Origin: Haematobia irritans
Lineage: Eukaryota > Arthropoda > Insecta > Diptera > Muscidae
Reading direction: 5' to 3'
DNA length: 64,000 bases
Assembly (NCBI RefSeq): GCF_050003625.1
Contig: NC_134398.1
Span: 83,515,983-83,579,982, forward strand
A model generated the notes under the pieces. That model worked only from the letters and a program-made list of their open reading frames with translations. It was not told the DNA's origin and searched no databases. A program made the position numbers and the translations under genes. Below are positions 45,179 through 56,213 of the stretch, one piece after another. Positions within the stretch are counted from its first letter, which is position 1. Every line of letters begins with the position of its first letter.

Positions 45179-45654
45179 ATTGGAATTGAAAGTCTATACT
45201 CAGAGTAGAAGTAACTACTCTCCGAAAGTTTTTTTTGTTTTGCAACAGACGTAGAGAAGAGGTTTTGTTATATTTGTAATGTGTGTGTATGTTTGTGTTT
45301 ATGTTTGCAACAAACTCCATCGAAATCAGTCCGTGGTATACCTACGAATATTCTTACTCAGATCTAGTGTTACCTAATTTCGCTTTTTTCCCCTTTATTG
45401 TAAAAATACATTTTCGAACAGCGTTTTTAAGAAATGTTCGTTCTCAAAAAAAGTAGATAACATGCAATAATACAAATCAAGTCATTATTTTTCAATGTGA
45501 GAAAAAATTATGTATTGAAAAAATTGTATATGCGCACATTTTTCAACCAAAATTGAAACTATCCATAATTTTAATTAAATTTTCGAGAACTAATATCAGA
45601 AATAAGAGAATGCTAGGATATAGTACAATAGTAAAGCAAATATGAATGTCCTTA

Positions 45655-45915
45655 CACTGAAAAAAAGAAATTTTCTTAATTATTAAAGTCACGTTGACCT
45701 TACCTCAAAAATTTTATCTTTCATGTTATGATACACATTTTTAAGTAAAATAACTTAATTATAAGGACATTACAACTTCATTCCAAAGTTTATTGACTTT
45801 TGGACGAGGAAAAAAACTTTATTTTAGAGAAATGCGTCTTCCATGTTAAGCAAAATTTGCATTCTTATTCTAAGGACACGAAATCTTTGACTTCACGATA
45901 ATATTTTTTTCAGTG
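45655..45915. mobile_element. CACTGAAAAAA-type MITE
   Basis: Termini CACTGAAAAAAAG (45655) and TTTTTTTCAGTG (45915), flanked by TA. 261 bp, no coding. Sister of 43860-44099. Confidence 0.75.
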
Positions 45916-46345
45916 TAGAAAACTAAAACATTAAATATAAATAAGATCGTTTAATTGCATTTATTTGACGTTCATTACAAACGTCTTTGTAGTAATATGG
46001 GATGAAATTGATCGAAAGTACTGTTGTTACTTTTACAACACATACTAGAGATATATTTTGACATTTGCCGTTTTTGAAAACAATTACTAAAAAAACACGT
46101 TGTGTTTTCCCCGATGTACGTACGTACAAAAATACATATCGTACATTTTAAACGTTTACTCACACTACGCTAAGTACTAGCTATATTTTAAATTACCTAC
46201 ACAGTGTAATTTCAAAGTTACACATTTCATTCAAGTAATATTTTATTCGGAGCGGAGCGGAGCGGTTTTTCATTTGGAAACCGCTCCGCTCCGGCAAAAA
46301 AAGGGCTTGCTTCGCTCCGCTCCGCTCCGGATCCCTGGTCAAAAC

Positions 46346-46910
46346 TGAATGTAAATAACAAATACGTATTACGGAGGACAGACAAAATTCCAATATATCT
46401 TGTTTTAAAAGTAACGTGCGCTTGTTATCCTATGGAAGATGGTGGTCATAATTTTCCATAAACGAAATTTAATTTGAGTGTGATACCTATCTTTTGTAGG
46501 TATCCATTTGAAGATCATGATATTCTGAAATTATAAAATTGTCCTCTTGCAGAATTGACTGCATTTATACAAATTATAACATGTTCCTAAGCGAATACAC
46601 TTCCATGGAATAAATATCGTATGATTATCTCCTCGAAGTTTAGCCAATATGAGACAACTGATCTTCCAGATCAAAATAATTCCATAAATTCATATATGGA
46701 CAAAAACAATTAACAACAACTCGAATTATGTACCCTGACGGATGTTGGGTAGGAATTTGAATAAGTGTATGAGATGTTTTCAATCGGGCTTAACGATCGT
46801 AAACAGTGGCGTTAGATAAAAAATAAATCATGTTAATCAAAATTGGAAACTTTGGCGAGTATCTGTGAACGACGAAAGAGAGAATGAAATAATTTACCTG
46901 GAGAGTAGGT
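46346..46910. other. Spacer, nothing recognised
   Basis: AT-rich; no motif-bearing frame or TIR pair was seen. Confidence 0.4.
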
Positions 46911-47217
46911 TAGGTTAGGTGGCAGCCCGATGTATCAGGCTTTCTTATCACTGAGTGCTGCCCGATTCCATGTTAAGCTCAATGACAAGGGACCTCCTTT
47001 TTATAGCCGAGTCCGAACGGCTTTCCACATTGCAGTGAAACCACTTAGATAAGCTTTGAAACCCTCAGAAATGCCACCAGCATTACTGAGGTGGGATAAT
47101 CCACCGCTGAAAAACTTTTTGGTGTTCGGTCGAAGCAGGAATCGAACCCACGACCTTGTGTATGCAAGGCGGGCATGCTAACCATTGCACCACGATGGCT
47201 CCCACCTAACCTAACCT
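46911..47217 (-). mobile_element. tRNA-derived SINE, full-length
   Basis: On the minus strand it begins GGGAGCCATCGTGGTGCAAT. A-box-like TGGTTAGCATG and B-box GGTTCGATTCC are spaced as in a tRNA. The body follows, then CAGCCCGATGTATC near the 3' end, which terminates in ACCTAACCTAACCT. AGGTTAGGT occurs at both outer edges (46910-46919 and, reversed in sense, 47204-47217), so the edges need care. RNA polymerase III boxes imply internal transcription. Confidence 0.8.
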
Positions 47218-48203
47218 ACCTGATGAGTAGGAATAAGTGATCAGAACTTTTAACTCGTAATGAAATCTTACGTAGTAAACGAACAAGAAATTGCGATTGA
47301 TAAGGTGCGCATTGTGTGATTTTCTTCTATCTTGATCGGTCCATATTCTCTTTCCAGGGATTTCTTCGTATTTATATTTACCCATTTGTCTAGTTCGATG
47401 CTGCGTTCATCATAGAGTACCCGCGTCTATGAAAGATGCATTTTCATAGTCATATGGTAAGGTAAGTATTGATACAACGAGACGCTATTTCTTTTACCTA
47501 GGTCTGTTTCGAAATTAATTCGATTTGGGATTTGGATGGTAAAAGACTCGAACCCATGACCCTTTGTATTTGCCATACCCTTCCAAGCTTGTTCCCAAGA
47601 AAATTCGAAGGAGTTATAGAAAAAGCATAAATGGAAACAAAAACATACTGAAGTGGTCAAGGCTCTATTCGGATATGAATGACTAAAAACAGTATTAGAA
47701 AATGAATAATTATGAAGAAATTTATATAAAAAAATGGAAAATATTGTTTCATAATAAAGAATTAATACGAATTTGCACAAATTTTAATTCAAATCTTTGG
47801 GATAAATAATAAACAAAAACTACATGTCGAACAAATAAAATAAAATATATATGACAGTCAGTGTTAGATAAGTGTTAGGTGTAAAATATTTATAAACATA
47901 ACAGTGTTAGTAACATCTAAACTTTTCTTCTATTTTTAAGTCTAATCCTTTGCTAAGTTTTGTTGCAGATCTTGTAGAGACGTGTTTGCCGAAATTTTAT
48001 AAAATTATCTTTTTATATGTTCAAGAAAGTAAGTTTCTCTAATTAGAAATTTATTTAGTGAACATAAAATTGTAAAATTTATCAATAAAACACAAGGATA
48101 AACCAATAGAATTTAAGAATGTGTGTTTCTTTGATAATAAAAGGCTGGTATAAGAAAAATGTTTAATGGGAAGAATTTCCTAAATTACAGAAATGAAAGA
48201 TTA
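47218..48203. other. AT-rich spacer with one tRNA-like B box
   Basis: At 47550-47572, minus strand GGGTCATGGGTTCGAGTC resembles a tRNA/SINE B box, but no A box or body of the SINE above is present. The rest shows no gene. Confidence 0.35.
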
Positions 48204-48659
48204 ACAGCCGTATTCATAAATTTTTAACAAAGGTTTATCAAAAGAAAATAGGCTATCTTTGCTGTAACCTCATTCATAAACATAAAATAGCCTATAATAT
48301 GTTTAATAACTTCTTCATAAGTTACAAAAATTTATTGTAGGTCTTACCCTTCTTTATCACTACTTTAATTTGACACTTTTTGACAATTGGCCGTTGATTA
48401 TAGATTGTTTGTGTAGCAGATTTTCCTTAAAACAAATAATAAAATGGATAAAGTGCATAAAATTAATAAGATAAGGAGAATTGGTGAGTTTTGCATTGCA
48501 AAAATTTAACATATATTAATTTCTTCCTTCCCCACAGAGCTAATTAATAGGATTGTAAATTACCATTCCCCAAAAAATTATAAGGAACAAAACAAAATTA
48601 TCTTGGTTATCAAATACAAATTGTCATTGGTTTTAGAACAAAAACAAATAAATATGTAG
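48204..48659 (+). pseudogene. Harbinger-like left end plus two-exon MADF/Myb-like remnant
   Basis: TTA-ACAGCCGTATTCATAAA at 48202 resembles Harbinger termini. Downstream, ATG at 48444 opens MDKVHKINKIRRI. A 54-bp intron (48484-48537, gtgagt...cccacag) joins to LINRIVNYHSPKNYKEQNKI, ending at TAG 48657-48659. Both splice sites are strong and the joined frame is open for about 54 codons. ELINRIVNYH...NYKEQNK resembles the first helices of MADF domains but the rest of the domain is lost. Assignment is tentative. Confidence 0.4.
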
Positions 48660-48741
48660 CTATATAGCCTTACTAATTTATGATTTTTGATTCAATATCA
48701 ATGGAATTTGATAATAGACTCAATTTTTGAAGAGACTGTAA

Positions 48742-49138
48742 GACTATTTTCAAGCATAAATTGGCATTTAAAAAAAAGTTTTGGCGAATATCTCCAAAAC
48801 GGTTTGAGATAGAAAGTTGATTCAAATGGCACAAATGAGTACCAATCTAGCGCAAATTGGCACAACAGTTTTTTGAAATTCGAAAATTTTAAATTTTGAC
48901 TATTTTCAAGCAAAAATTGGCATTTAAATTGGCATTTTTTGAGAATATCTCCAAAATGTTTTGAGATAGAAGGTTGATTCAAACGGCACAAATGAGTACT
49001 AACCTAGCGCAAATTGGCACAACATTCAGTTTTTTGAAATCCGAAAATTTTAAATTTTTACTATTTTCAAGCATAAATCACCTAGCACAAATGGCACAAC
49101 ATTCAGTTTTTTGAAATTCGAAAATTTTAAATTTTGAC
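48742..49138. repeat. ~160-bp tandem repeat, 2.5 units
   Basis: Units start with 'gactattttcaagcataaa' at 48742, 48898 and about 49059. Each contains 'gaatatctccaaaa', 'gatagaa(a/g)gttgattcaaa' and 'cgaaaattttaaatttt'. The third unit is internally deleted. Confidence 0.75.
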
Positions 49139-49149
49139 TATTTTCAAGC

Positions 49150-50002
49150 ATAATTTATTTATTTATTTATTTACGCATTGCCTATATAAGTAATTAATTA
49201 TATAAAATCTAAAATAAATTTACTATTTAATTAAAGAACAATATGAATGAATTTTTAGAAAAGTGTAGAATATATAAGTGTAAACGAAATAAGCAAAAAT
49301 AAAGCAAATAATAAAAATAAAACTAAAAAGTAAAAAATAAAAATATGGCTAAAGGTTCAAATAATATCCACCAATACTTATTCCAGAAAATAAGGGTAAC
49401 TACCATTGGCAATGACAGAAATCTTTATTAATTAATTTATTCTTCTATAAATCATTCATTCAGAAAACTCTTTAAAAAGAATTGCTTAACCCTGGAAAGT
49501 CATCCTTATTTTTTGTACGCTAACGTCATCCTTCGTCATTTTGACTACGGCTTATTCCAAACAGCTATAATTCGCATCGTGAGCAAAAATGAGAAAATTG
49601 AGTTTATTTTCTTATTCAATTTGTTTTTAATTAGTATAAAACAAAAATTCATAAAATAGTTGAAATAGTATAGCTTAAATTTATCATTTCCCAATCGACT
49701 AAAATACATTTTAGATCGAAAATGAAATTACGCGTCGTGATTTTGAGGAAGCATGACTGTCCAGGGTTAAATTGGTAAACAGTAAAGTTGAAGCAGCTGA
49801 GTGTTATCGGGAGAGAATTCCAAATTCTAGTACGATCTCTCGAATGTAGAACATGAAATCTGAGGTATGTTAATCTGTGGGTTCCTAACAGAGTGGGAGA
49901 AAATAAATTTCGAAAGTAAATCCGCGGGTGGCAATCACTGAATAGCCTTATAGAAACAAATCAATTTACGCAATGAAACATATTGTTCAAAATTATATCC
50001 AA
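49150..50002 (-). pseudogene. LINE reverse transcriptase C-terminus (CR1/L2-like) with AAAT tail
   Basis: Minus strand from 50002: ...FRNLFSPTLLGTHRLTYLRF, HSRDRTRIWNSLP, then FNFTVYQF. After removal of the MITE 49490-49766 and one TTAA it reads KQFFLKSFLNE and stops. The motif R-x-R-x2-x-WNSLP-x..-F-K is typical of the extreme C-terminus of CR1/L2-type RTs. The 3' UTR has AATAAA and ends in (AAAT)4 at 49150-49167. Only about 90 codons remain. Confidence 0.6.
49490..49766. mobile_element. piggyBac-type MITE (TTAA target)
   Basis: Termini CCCTGGAAAGTCAT and ATGACTGTCCAGGG form 14-bp imperfect inverted repeats and sit exactly between TTAA (49486-49489) and TTAA (49767-49770). 277 bp, no ORF. 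Excision restores the LINE frame. Confidence 0.85.
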
Positions 50003-50140
50003 GGAATTCCTAATAATCCATTTTAAGGAATACAAACTTTGTGAAAATTTGCTTTGGGCTATTCTATGTATAATTTTATGCCTTTTTTGCTGAATTAGTT
50101 TTCACTTTAGTGATTAAACTCGAACTTAGTACTCACTTTT
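50003..50140. mobile_element. AGGTGGG-type MITE fragment
   Basis: 'aaggaatacaaactttgtga' to 'actcgaacttagtactcact'; only the right half of the family is present, with an internal deletion. Confidence 0.6.
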
Positions 50141-50237
50141 ACTCTCGTGGAGTTTGTAGTATTCGAACGCCTGAATCAGTAATGTTCACTTTCAGGCTAC
50201 GAGCTCCCCCCTTTTTAAACCTTGTCCACACTGTGGA

Positions 50238-50790
50238 CCAGTTAGTGCATATGTTTGCAACAATCAGAAGGAGACGAAACATGTAGTTATTATTGATGTA
50301 GGACGGATGGTATTGAAAATGGGCTATATCGGACCACTTTTACTTATACCCTCCATATAAACGGACCACCAGAGCCTCTGGGAGGAACAAAAGTTATCCG
50401 ATTCGGTTGAAATTTGGTACGTGGTGTAAGTATAAGGTCTCTAACAAACATGCCCAAATTGGTCGATATCGGTCCATAATTATATATAGCCCTCATATAA
50501 ACCGATCCCAAGATTTGACCTCAGGAGCCTCTTGAAAGAGTAAAATCATCCGATCCGGTTGAAATTTGGTACGTGGGTTAGTACATTGTCTCTAACAGCC
50601 ATGCAAAAATTGGTCCACATCGGTCTTTAGTTAAATATAGCCAATGGCCAATCACACAACATTTGGTCCATATCGCCAAAAATAATCTACGAAATCTGTA
50701 TTTCTATAGAAATTTTTTTAATTTTTTATTTCTTAGAAAATTTTATCAAACCAAAACTAACTTGTTGAATGCGCCATTTTTGGTGGGTTA
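50238..50790. mobile_element. INE-1/DINE-like repeat (subfamily 3)
   Basis: 'acaatcagaaggagacgaaa' head near 50265, then sub-repeats with 'gggctatatcgg', 'tggtccatat' and 'ccatataaac(c/g)gac' at 50320-50640. Truncated compared with the first copy. Confidence 0.5.
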
Positions 50791-51398
50791 GAAACTTGGA
50801 TGCCTACATAAAACTACCGCCAACATCACACCAAAGGATAATTACAAACAATTAAATACACGTTCGCATGCTTTGGGCAGGTGAGAAATCATTTGTTGAG
50901 CCTCAAAAAATGGATAATATAGAAAAGAGGATTACATACACGCAGACTTTTCGTGTATTTGCATGCCATGACTATAACAAAGCCTATCACTAATCCAATA
51001 ATTAAAAGCTTTTACAATCTTCTTTAACAAGTAAGACGAAAGTCATTTATTATTTATCGTTTTAATAAAAAAAAATAAACAAATACGAAATAGATATTGT
51101 TTTCGTTTAATATGATATAAATGAGAAAGAGAAATATGTGGTGGTGAATTAAAGCCCTTAGAACAATTGAAGAGCTTGATATAATATCGTATGGATTTAT
51201 GGTTATTCTTTAATGAACTAAATGTAGCAACATTTTTATTTATTTTTTATAAATTACGTCAATGTACCAAGGCCAAAGGGCTAATTTGGAACAATATCAG
51301 TAATTATAAGTCCATATGATAGGAACAATTTAAATGTGTAAAGAGAGAGCAGCAAGTGCAAGAAAGAGATACATATAATAAAATTTGGTATTGTATAT
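50791..51398. other. Spacer and presumed 3' flank of the decayed gene at 51399
   Basis: AT-rich; no motifs. Near 51248 the minus strand has aaaaaataaataaa, a possible 3'-end signal for the pseudogene to the right. Confidence 0.35.
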
Positions 51399-51425
51399 CT
51401 AATTAGAAACTGGCACTGGTTCAAC

Positions 51426-52883
51426 AAGGGCTGTGGAGGCGGAGTCTGAAGATTTTGCTGGAGCCGGAGTATCAAAAATTTTGCTCGACTCCGACTCCGG
51501 CTAAACTAAATTTTTTACAACACTTCATATTTTTGTAAGTAAACACGTTTGTACGAAAATTAGTTTCCATTGCGTTATTCATTCGAGCAATGTACGGCAC
51601 GACTGTAAATGAAAATCAACTTCCAATTACGGAGATCATTTTATGTTTCCTAGAATGTTAGCAGATGGGCCGAATCGATCCATATAAATTTATTTGAAAT
51701 ATTGACAGAAAATTTTTTCAAAGTTGTTATTATAGAAAATTTTGTCAAAATTTTATTACTATATAAATATTTGTTTCCTATAGAAAATTTAGTCAAAATT
51801 TTATTTCTATATAAAAATTTAGTCAACATTTTATTTCTGCAGAAAATTTTGTAAAAATTTTATTTCAATAGAAAATTTAGTCAATATTTTGTTTCTATAT
51901 AATATTTTGCAAAATTTTATTTCTACAGAAAATTTTGCAAAATTTTATTTACTACACTTTTTCAAAATTTTATTTCTATTGTAATTTTGTCAAAATTTTA
52001 TTTCTATAAAAAATTTGTATTCAAAATTTTATTGTGTAAAAATTTTATTTCTATAGAAAATTTTGTCAAATTTTTATTTCTATAAAAAATTTATTCAAAA
52101 TTTTGATTATATAGAAAATTTTGCAAAATTTTACTTACTACACAAACATGTTTTTAAAATTTTATTTCTATAGAAAATTATGTCAAAATTCTTTTTCTAT
52201 AAAAAAATTTATTCAAAATTTTGTGTCTTTAGATAATTTTGCAAAATTTTACTTCTATTGAAAATTTTTCCAAATTTTATTCTATAGGAAATTTTTGCAA
52301 AATATCACTTCTATGGAAAATTTTGCAAAATTTTGTTCAATACACAATTTTTTTTCAAATTTGTATTTCTATTGATATTTTTTTTTTCAAAATTTTATTT
52401 CTACAATTTTTTTTTTTCAAAATTGTATTTCTATAGCAATTTTTCACTTTTTACACATTTTATTTCTATAACAAATTTTCTCAATTTTTTTCTTACTGAT
52501 GCTCACTGATACTCACTACCTAAGCCGAAAACTTGTAAAAATGACTCAAATTTTCCTATACCTCTAATACATATCTATCGACTGATGAATCATAAATGCG
52601 TTGTTCCGAAATTGCCATCAAAAATTGTAAATATATTTGTAAATATAGGACAGACATTGCCCTAAATTTGAAATATATAGTTCAATTGGCAACAAGTGTG
52701 AAATTAAGACCATTTTTCTACACATAAATAAATACGATACTTTATATCGATCCATTTATGATACCCCCACAATAGAACTACAAATTAAAATGATATTTAG
52801 TTATATTGCCCGGAGTCGGAGTCGAGCTGATGAAAAATGCTGGAGTCGGAGTCGAGCAAAATTGACTCGACTCCACAGCCCTG
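51426..52883. mobile_element. hAT-type element G (AGGGCTGTGGAGTCG)
   Basis: Termini AAGGGCTGTGGAGGCGGAG (51426) and ACTCGACTCCACAGCCCTG (52883), flanked by a perfect 8-bp duplication GGTTCAAC (51418-51425, 52884-52891). The sub-termini repeat GGAGTCGGAGTCGAG. The middle (about 51715-52490) is the A/T tandem array. No transposase. Confidence 0.85.
51715..52490. repeat. 29-bp 'caaaattttatttctatag' array, diverged
   Basis: Roughly 20 diverged units of 'attttatttctatagaaa' plus 'attttgtcaaa', the reverse complement of the cleaner array at 61771-62150. Short frames here are repeat translations. Confidence 0.8.
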
Positions 52884-53403
52884 GGTTCAACAGACTCTTC
52901 TGTTACAATTATGTCATTGGGAGAAGGAACTTCCGCGGCATGCGCTAGTATTTCATTGACAGCCTCTTTTTATTCGTCTCAACGTCACCATTTGTATTGC
53001 TTATACTATTTTCTTGCACCTCGCTGGATTCTTGTACCTTGGCGACTACTTCCTCCGATATGGCTGGTTATGATTCCTTACTGATATTGGTCACTTGATT
53101 GCTATCATTCTTTTTAGATTTAGACTTTTCCTTTTGTTTCTTCTTGGACTTGCAATTGTTTGCCAGTGTCTGCCTTAGTTCTGCACAATTCTTGGACATA
53201 ATTTCCATTTTATCCGTGTCCGCAACACTTGTAATCGGCTTTGTTTGTAGTGGCTCAGGCTCTGGGGGTAAGGCAGATATAGGTGGAATTTCAACATTAT
53301 TTTACTTGATCACTTCATACAAATAACTGTGTTCATTTTGTAAAGCTCTCAATAGCTTTTGGAATTGTTCCACTTGTTTACAGAACTATTTAAATCCATC
53401 CAT

Positions 53404-53697
53404 TTTCCAAATCCATTTCACTACCGACAAGTTGATTTAGGGCAAAAACAATTATGCAAATTACCACCACAAACTTTGGTTTATTAATTTTTTGTTTATG
53501 TATCTGTATTTAATATTATCAAAATTCACTTGTTGCTATATATTGGCGGTCATTCATTTTTTCATTTGTAAACAAAAAATTTCATTTTGACAGCTGGGGA
53601 CCAAGTGTTGCCAATCAAAAATCGAAATTTGAGCTGAGATTATTTTTGCGTTTTATTTTAGCACTGGTTATCAGTGCAAAAATAAAACAGCCCTGAT
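53404..53697. other. Spacer, nothing recognised
   Basis: Upstream side of the decayed gene; AT-rich, no clear promoter or transposon terminus. Confidence 0.35.
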
Positions 53698-54481
53698 CCC
53701 TGCCAGCATTTCAAAGTTCAATTTCATCCTCATCGCTACCACAGACTCGTAAGTGACACTGCAACAATCGACAACTGTGATAGTATTTTGCCATCGCTAT
53801 TCGCATGAAAGTATTTTGCCATCACTATTGTTACAAGAGCCATTTTATATTTTGTGAACCACCAAGCACAATCAGCTTCTTATAATTTATTTAAATAAAA
53901 ACGATAATGAAGTGCTGAAAACATAGTTATTTCGCTTAAAATTGTGAAAGGTATATTGGTGAATAATTGTTGACTTCCAAATGGAATAAAGTGATAGTTT
54001 TTCAAATATTTTTCCAGACACGCTGCCTCCATTGGGAATAAAAGCACTGGCGGATAGACGCTACAACTTGTAACTTGCAACTTGTAACTCAACATCAATA
54101 TTTTATTAATGCATAAAATATGTTAAATGTGATGTGATAGTCGTATAAATGTTATATTTATGAGAATTTATAAATGTTTAATAAAATTAATAAACATCTA
54201 AACAATCGTGTTTTACTTGACCACAATGATTCTTTTACAACTATCTTAAAATGCACTTTGTCTGATTGTTTGAAGGGGCTCTTATTGGCGTTCTTCTAAA
54301 TGTATCCAGAAGGGCACCTAATAATTGCACTCATCCGATACTTTTTTGTAGTAACTTGGCGTGGTACAACTTCTCAATAGTGACGGCGCTTTTCCGAGGA
54401 GTTTTGGATATCGTATACGACTGTTTTCGACGTAGTGGGGAATCTCAGAAGCGCCCTCAAATTCAAAAAATGTTGGCAGGG
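53698..54481. mobile_element. CCCTGCCAGCATT-terminus element, copy 3 (inverted)
   Basis: CCCTGCCAGCATTTC (53698) to AATGTTGGCAGGG (54481), flanked by AT/AT. Collinear in reverse with 10207-10999, uninterrupted. The 87-codon frame at 54266-54529 is conserved only because the copies are similar and has no motif. Confidence 0.8.
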
Positions 54482-54593
54482 ATGTTGTATACCGCATTCA
54501 AAAAGACGACAGCCCAAGGTCAAAGATGAAAGTTGTACATCTGGAACGTTTGGCTACTTACGGAACGGATACTGTGCCTATTCGGGACGAACA

Positions 54594-55355
54594 GGGGCCA
54601 AATCACCGCAGTCGAAATCGAGTACTTCGTCGTCGTAATGTAGTTTACACGGATCACCGCAGTCGTTATCGAATGGTTTATACTCGAAGTTGAACACGAT
54701 AGGTAGCATGCTATCGAAAACGAAGTATGTAGTGATTTTTGAGCAGAAAAAAGGTAAACAAAAAGAAACAAGTAGTTGGTGAAAATGGAAGTATTATTAA
54801 TATATTTTGGCAAAATACATTTAAGAAAATATAATATTACTTGCATTTAGGGAAACGGAACAAAGAAAGTAATGCTCAGTAGCCGCTTCAAAAAAACTCA
54901 TTTTTTTCAAGAAGATATTTAAAAACTTCTTTTGACAGACAAAAGCGTCTTTTAAATCTATGGATGTTAAAAACACAAATAGTTAAAAGCACTCACTTCA
55001 AAATAGAATCACTTACAGGCAATGCACTTCAGGCAATGCTAAACGACTGATTTTGTCTCGAATATTTTTCCTTATTAATGCCACTTTGTACTCGACCTCT
55101 GAATCCGAAGACGAGGAAAACAAAAACACATGGATTCATAATAATTTTTACACATATACATATTTTGATCACAAAAATTTATTTTGAAATCATCTTTTGT
55201 TTCCAATTTCTTATTACCATATGTTTACAGCAATGTAAAAAAAAGTAGTAGACAAAATAATTTACGATCGAATGCGGTGATCCAAAATTTTACAGCGATC
55301 GAAATGTTTCTCGATACGAAACAGAGCTCGTTGACGAATGCGGCGATTTGGCCCC
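54594..55355. mobile_element. Family M element (GGGGCCAAATCACCGCA), copy M1
   Basis: GGGGCCAAATCACCGCAGTCG (54594, first 20 nt diagnostic) to GCGGCGATTTGGCCCC (55355). The sub-termini repeat 'tcaccgcagtcg'. The copy keeps the uninterrupted site (54820-54845) that is occupied by another element in M2. No transposase. Confidence 0.75.
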
Positions 55356-55762
55356 AGGCTTAAGCGGGAGGCAGTAGTACGAATTTGATATTTCTAGATT
55401 TAAGTTTATTCAAATTAGTTTCCGTTAATTTAAAATTTCAAATTGTAACGGTCAAATTGCGTCATCACTTGTCAAAATCATTTCTTTATTTTCTAGTACT
55501 TTCCTAAACATCTTTTGTGTTCTTAGTTTCCCAATCGTTCATTGTAAAGTAACCCCTTTTGTTTTGTTATCTTCATTGTTTATTGTTATAGTTGTATTAA
55601 TATGACCATAATCATGTATCCCTGTGCGACATCGGCCAGATAGTAGAATGTTCTAGATGATTGTAGCCAAGACAATTAGCATAAGCCGATAAATATGTGT
55701 GATATCGCCCGTGCGACATCTACCAGATAGTAGTAGAACTAGAATGTTGTAGGCCCCTGGGG
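55356..55762. other. Spacer with a direct repeat
   Basis: 'gtgcgacatc' plus 'ccagatagtag' occurs at 55624-55647 and 55711-55733, 87 bp apart. Origin unknown (possibly an LTR or satellite remnant). No gene. Confidence 0.4.
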
Positions 55763-56209
55763 TAGGGTTTCCATATGGATAATTTTCAAAAGAGAACTTT
55801 CGCTTTAAAAAAAGAGAACATTTTAACTAAAAAAGAGTTTACATAATAAATTCAAAAATACGCTGTCAGAAATAAAACACACATGTTCCTATGATCTCAC
55901 CCACAATTGACGACGACAACGTATTGGCGTATTTACGTCGTACGTTCAATTACATCTATTTCTAATTTTTACGCAGTACGTCGAAAAGTCGCAACCCAGT
56001 AAACAATTAGTGGCGAACAATTGTGGCGAATTCTTACTAAATAAATAAAATTCCATCAATCTAGGATTTTTTTTAAATAGAGTACATAAAGAGCACTTTT
56101 GGACATAAAAATACGGCACCAAATAAAGAGAGTGAACAAATAGACACGAACACAAAAAGAGAACATGTTCTCTTTAAAAGAGATGTAATGGACAGCCTAC
56201 CATGGGGCC
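55763..56209. mobile_element. hAT-like MITE (TAGGGTTTCCAT...ATGGACAGCCTA)
   Basis: Imperfect termini TAGGGTTTCCAT and ATGGACAGCCTA, flanked by ccctgggg (55755-55762) and ccatgggg (56210-56217), 7 of 8 matching. The duplication includes the first four bases of element M2, so it inserted exactly at the M2 edge. Sub-termini share 'aaagagaac'. Confidence 0.65.
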
Positions 56210-56213
56210 AAAT

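Larger units (their letters stand above)
43227..46337. mobile_element. hAT-like element E with GGAGCGGAGCGG sub-termini
   Basis: Termini CAGGGATCCGGAGCGG (43227) and CCGCTCCGGATCCCTG (46337), flanked by an 8-bp duplication GTCAAACC/GTCAAAAC (43219-43226, 46338-46345). Both sub-termini are strikingly GC-rich (46246-46330 with GGAGC/GCTCC runs) in a ~67% AT background. The interior holds other elements (43275, 43860, 44126, 45655) and no transposase of its own. Confidence 0.8.
51399..53403 (-). pseudogene. Unrecognised Lys/Glu/Ser-rich gene, decayed and cut by a hAT element
   Basis: Minus strand from ATG at 53403: MDGFK*FCKQVEQFQKLLRA, then EHSYLYEVIK*NNVEIPPIS, then MEIMSKNCAELRQTLANNC, a basic block KSKKKQKEKSKSKKNDSNQ, then SEEVVAKVQESSEVQENS and, after a frameshift near 52970, EAVNEILAHAAEVPSPND and TEESVEPVPVSN stop. 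The hAT element 51426-52883 lies in the codons for VEP. There are three internal stops and at least one shift. No intron is visible, so this may be a retrocopy or a degenerating single-exon gene. The predicted protein is coiled-coil-like, acidic and basic in blocks. I do not recognise the parent. Confidence 0.5.

Noticed and set aside
47550..47572. tRNA gene suggested by a B-box-like sequence
   Set aside because: No A box, anticodon arm or acceptor stem at proper spacing.
55624..55733. LTR retrotransposon end suggested by repeated 'gtgcgacatc...ccagatagtag'
   Set aside because: No TG...CA boundaries, primer-binding site or gag/pol sequence nearby.
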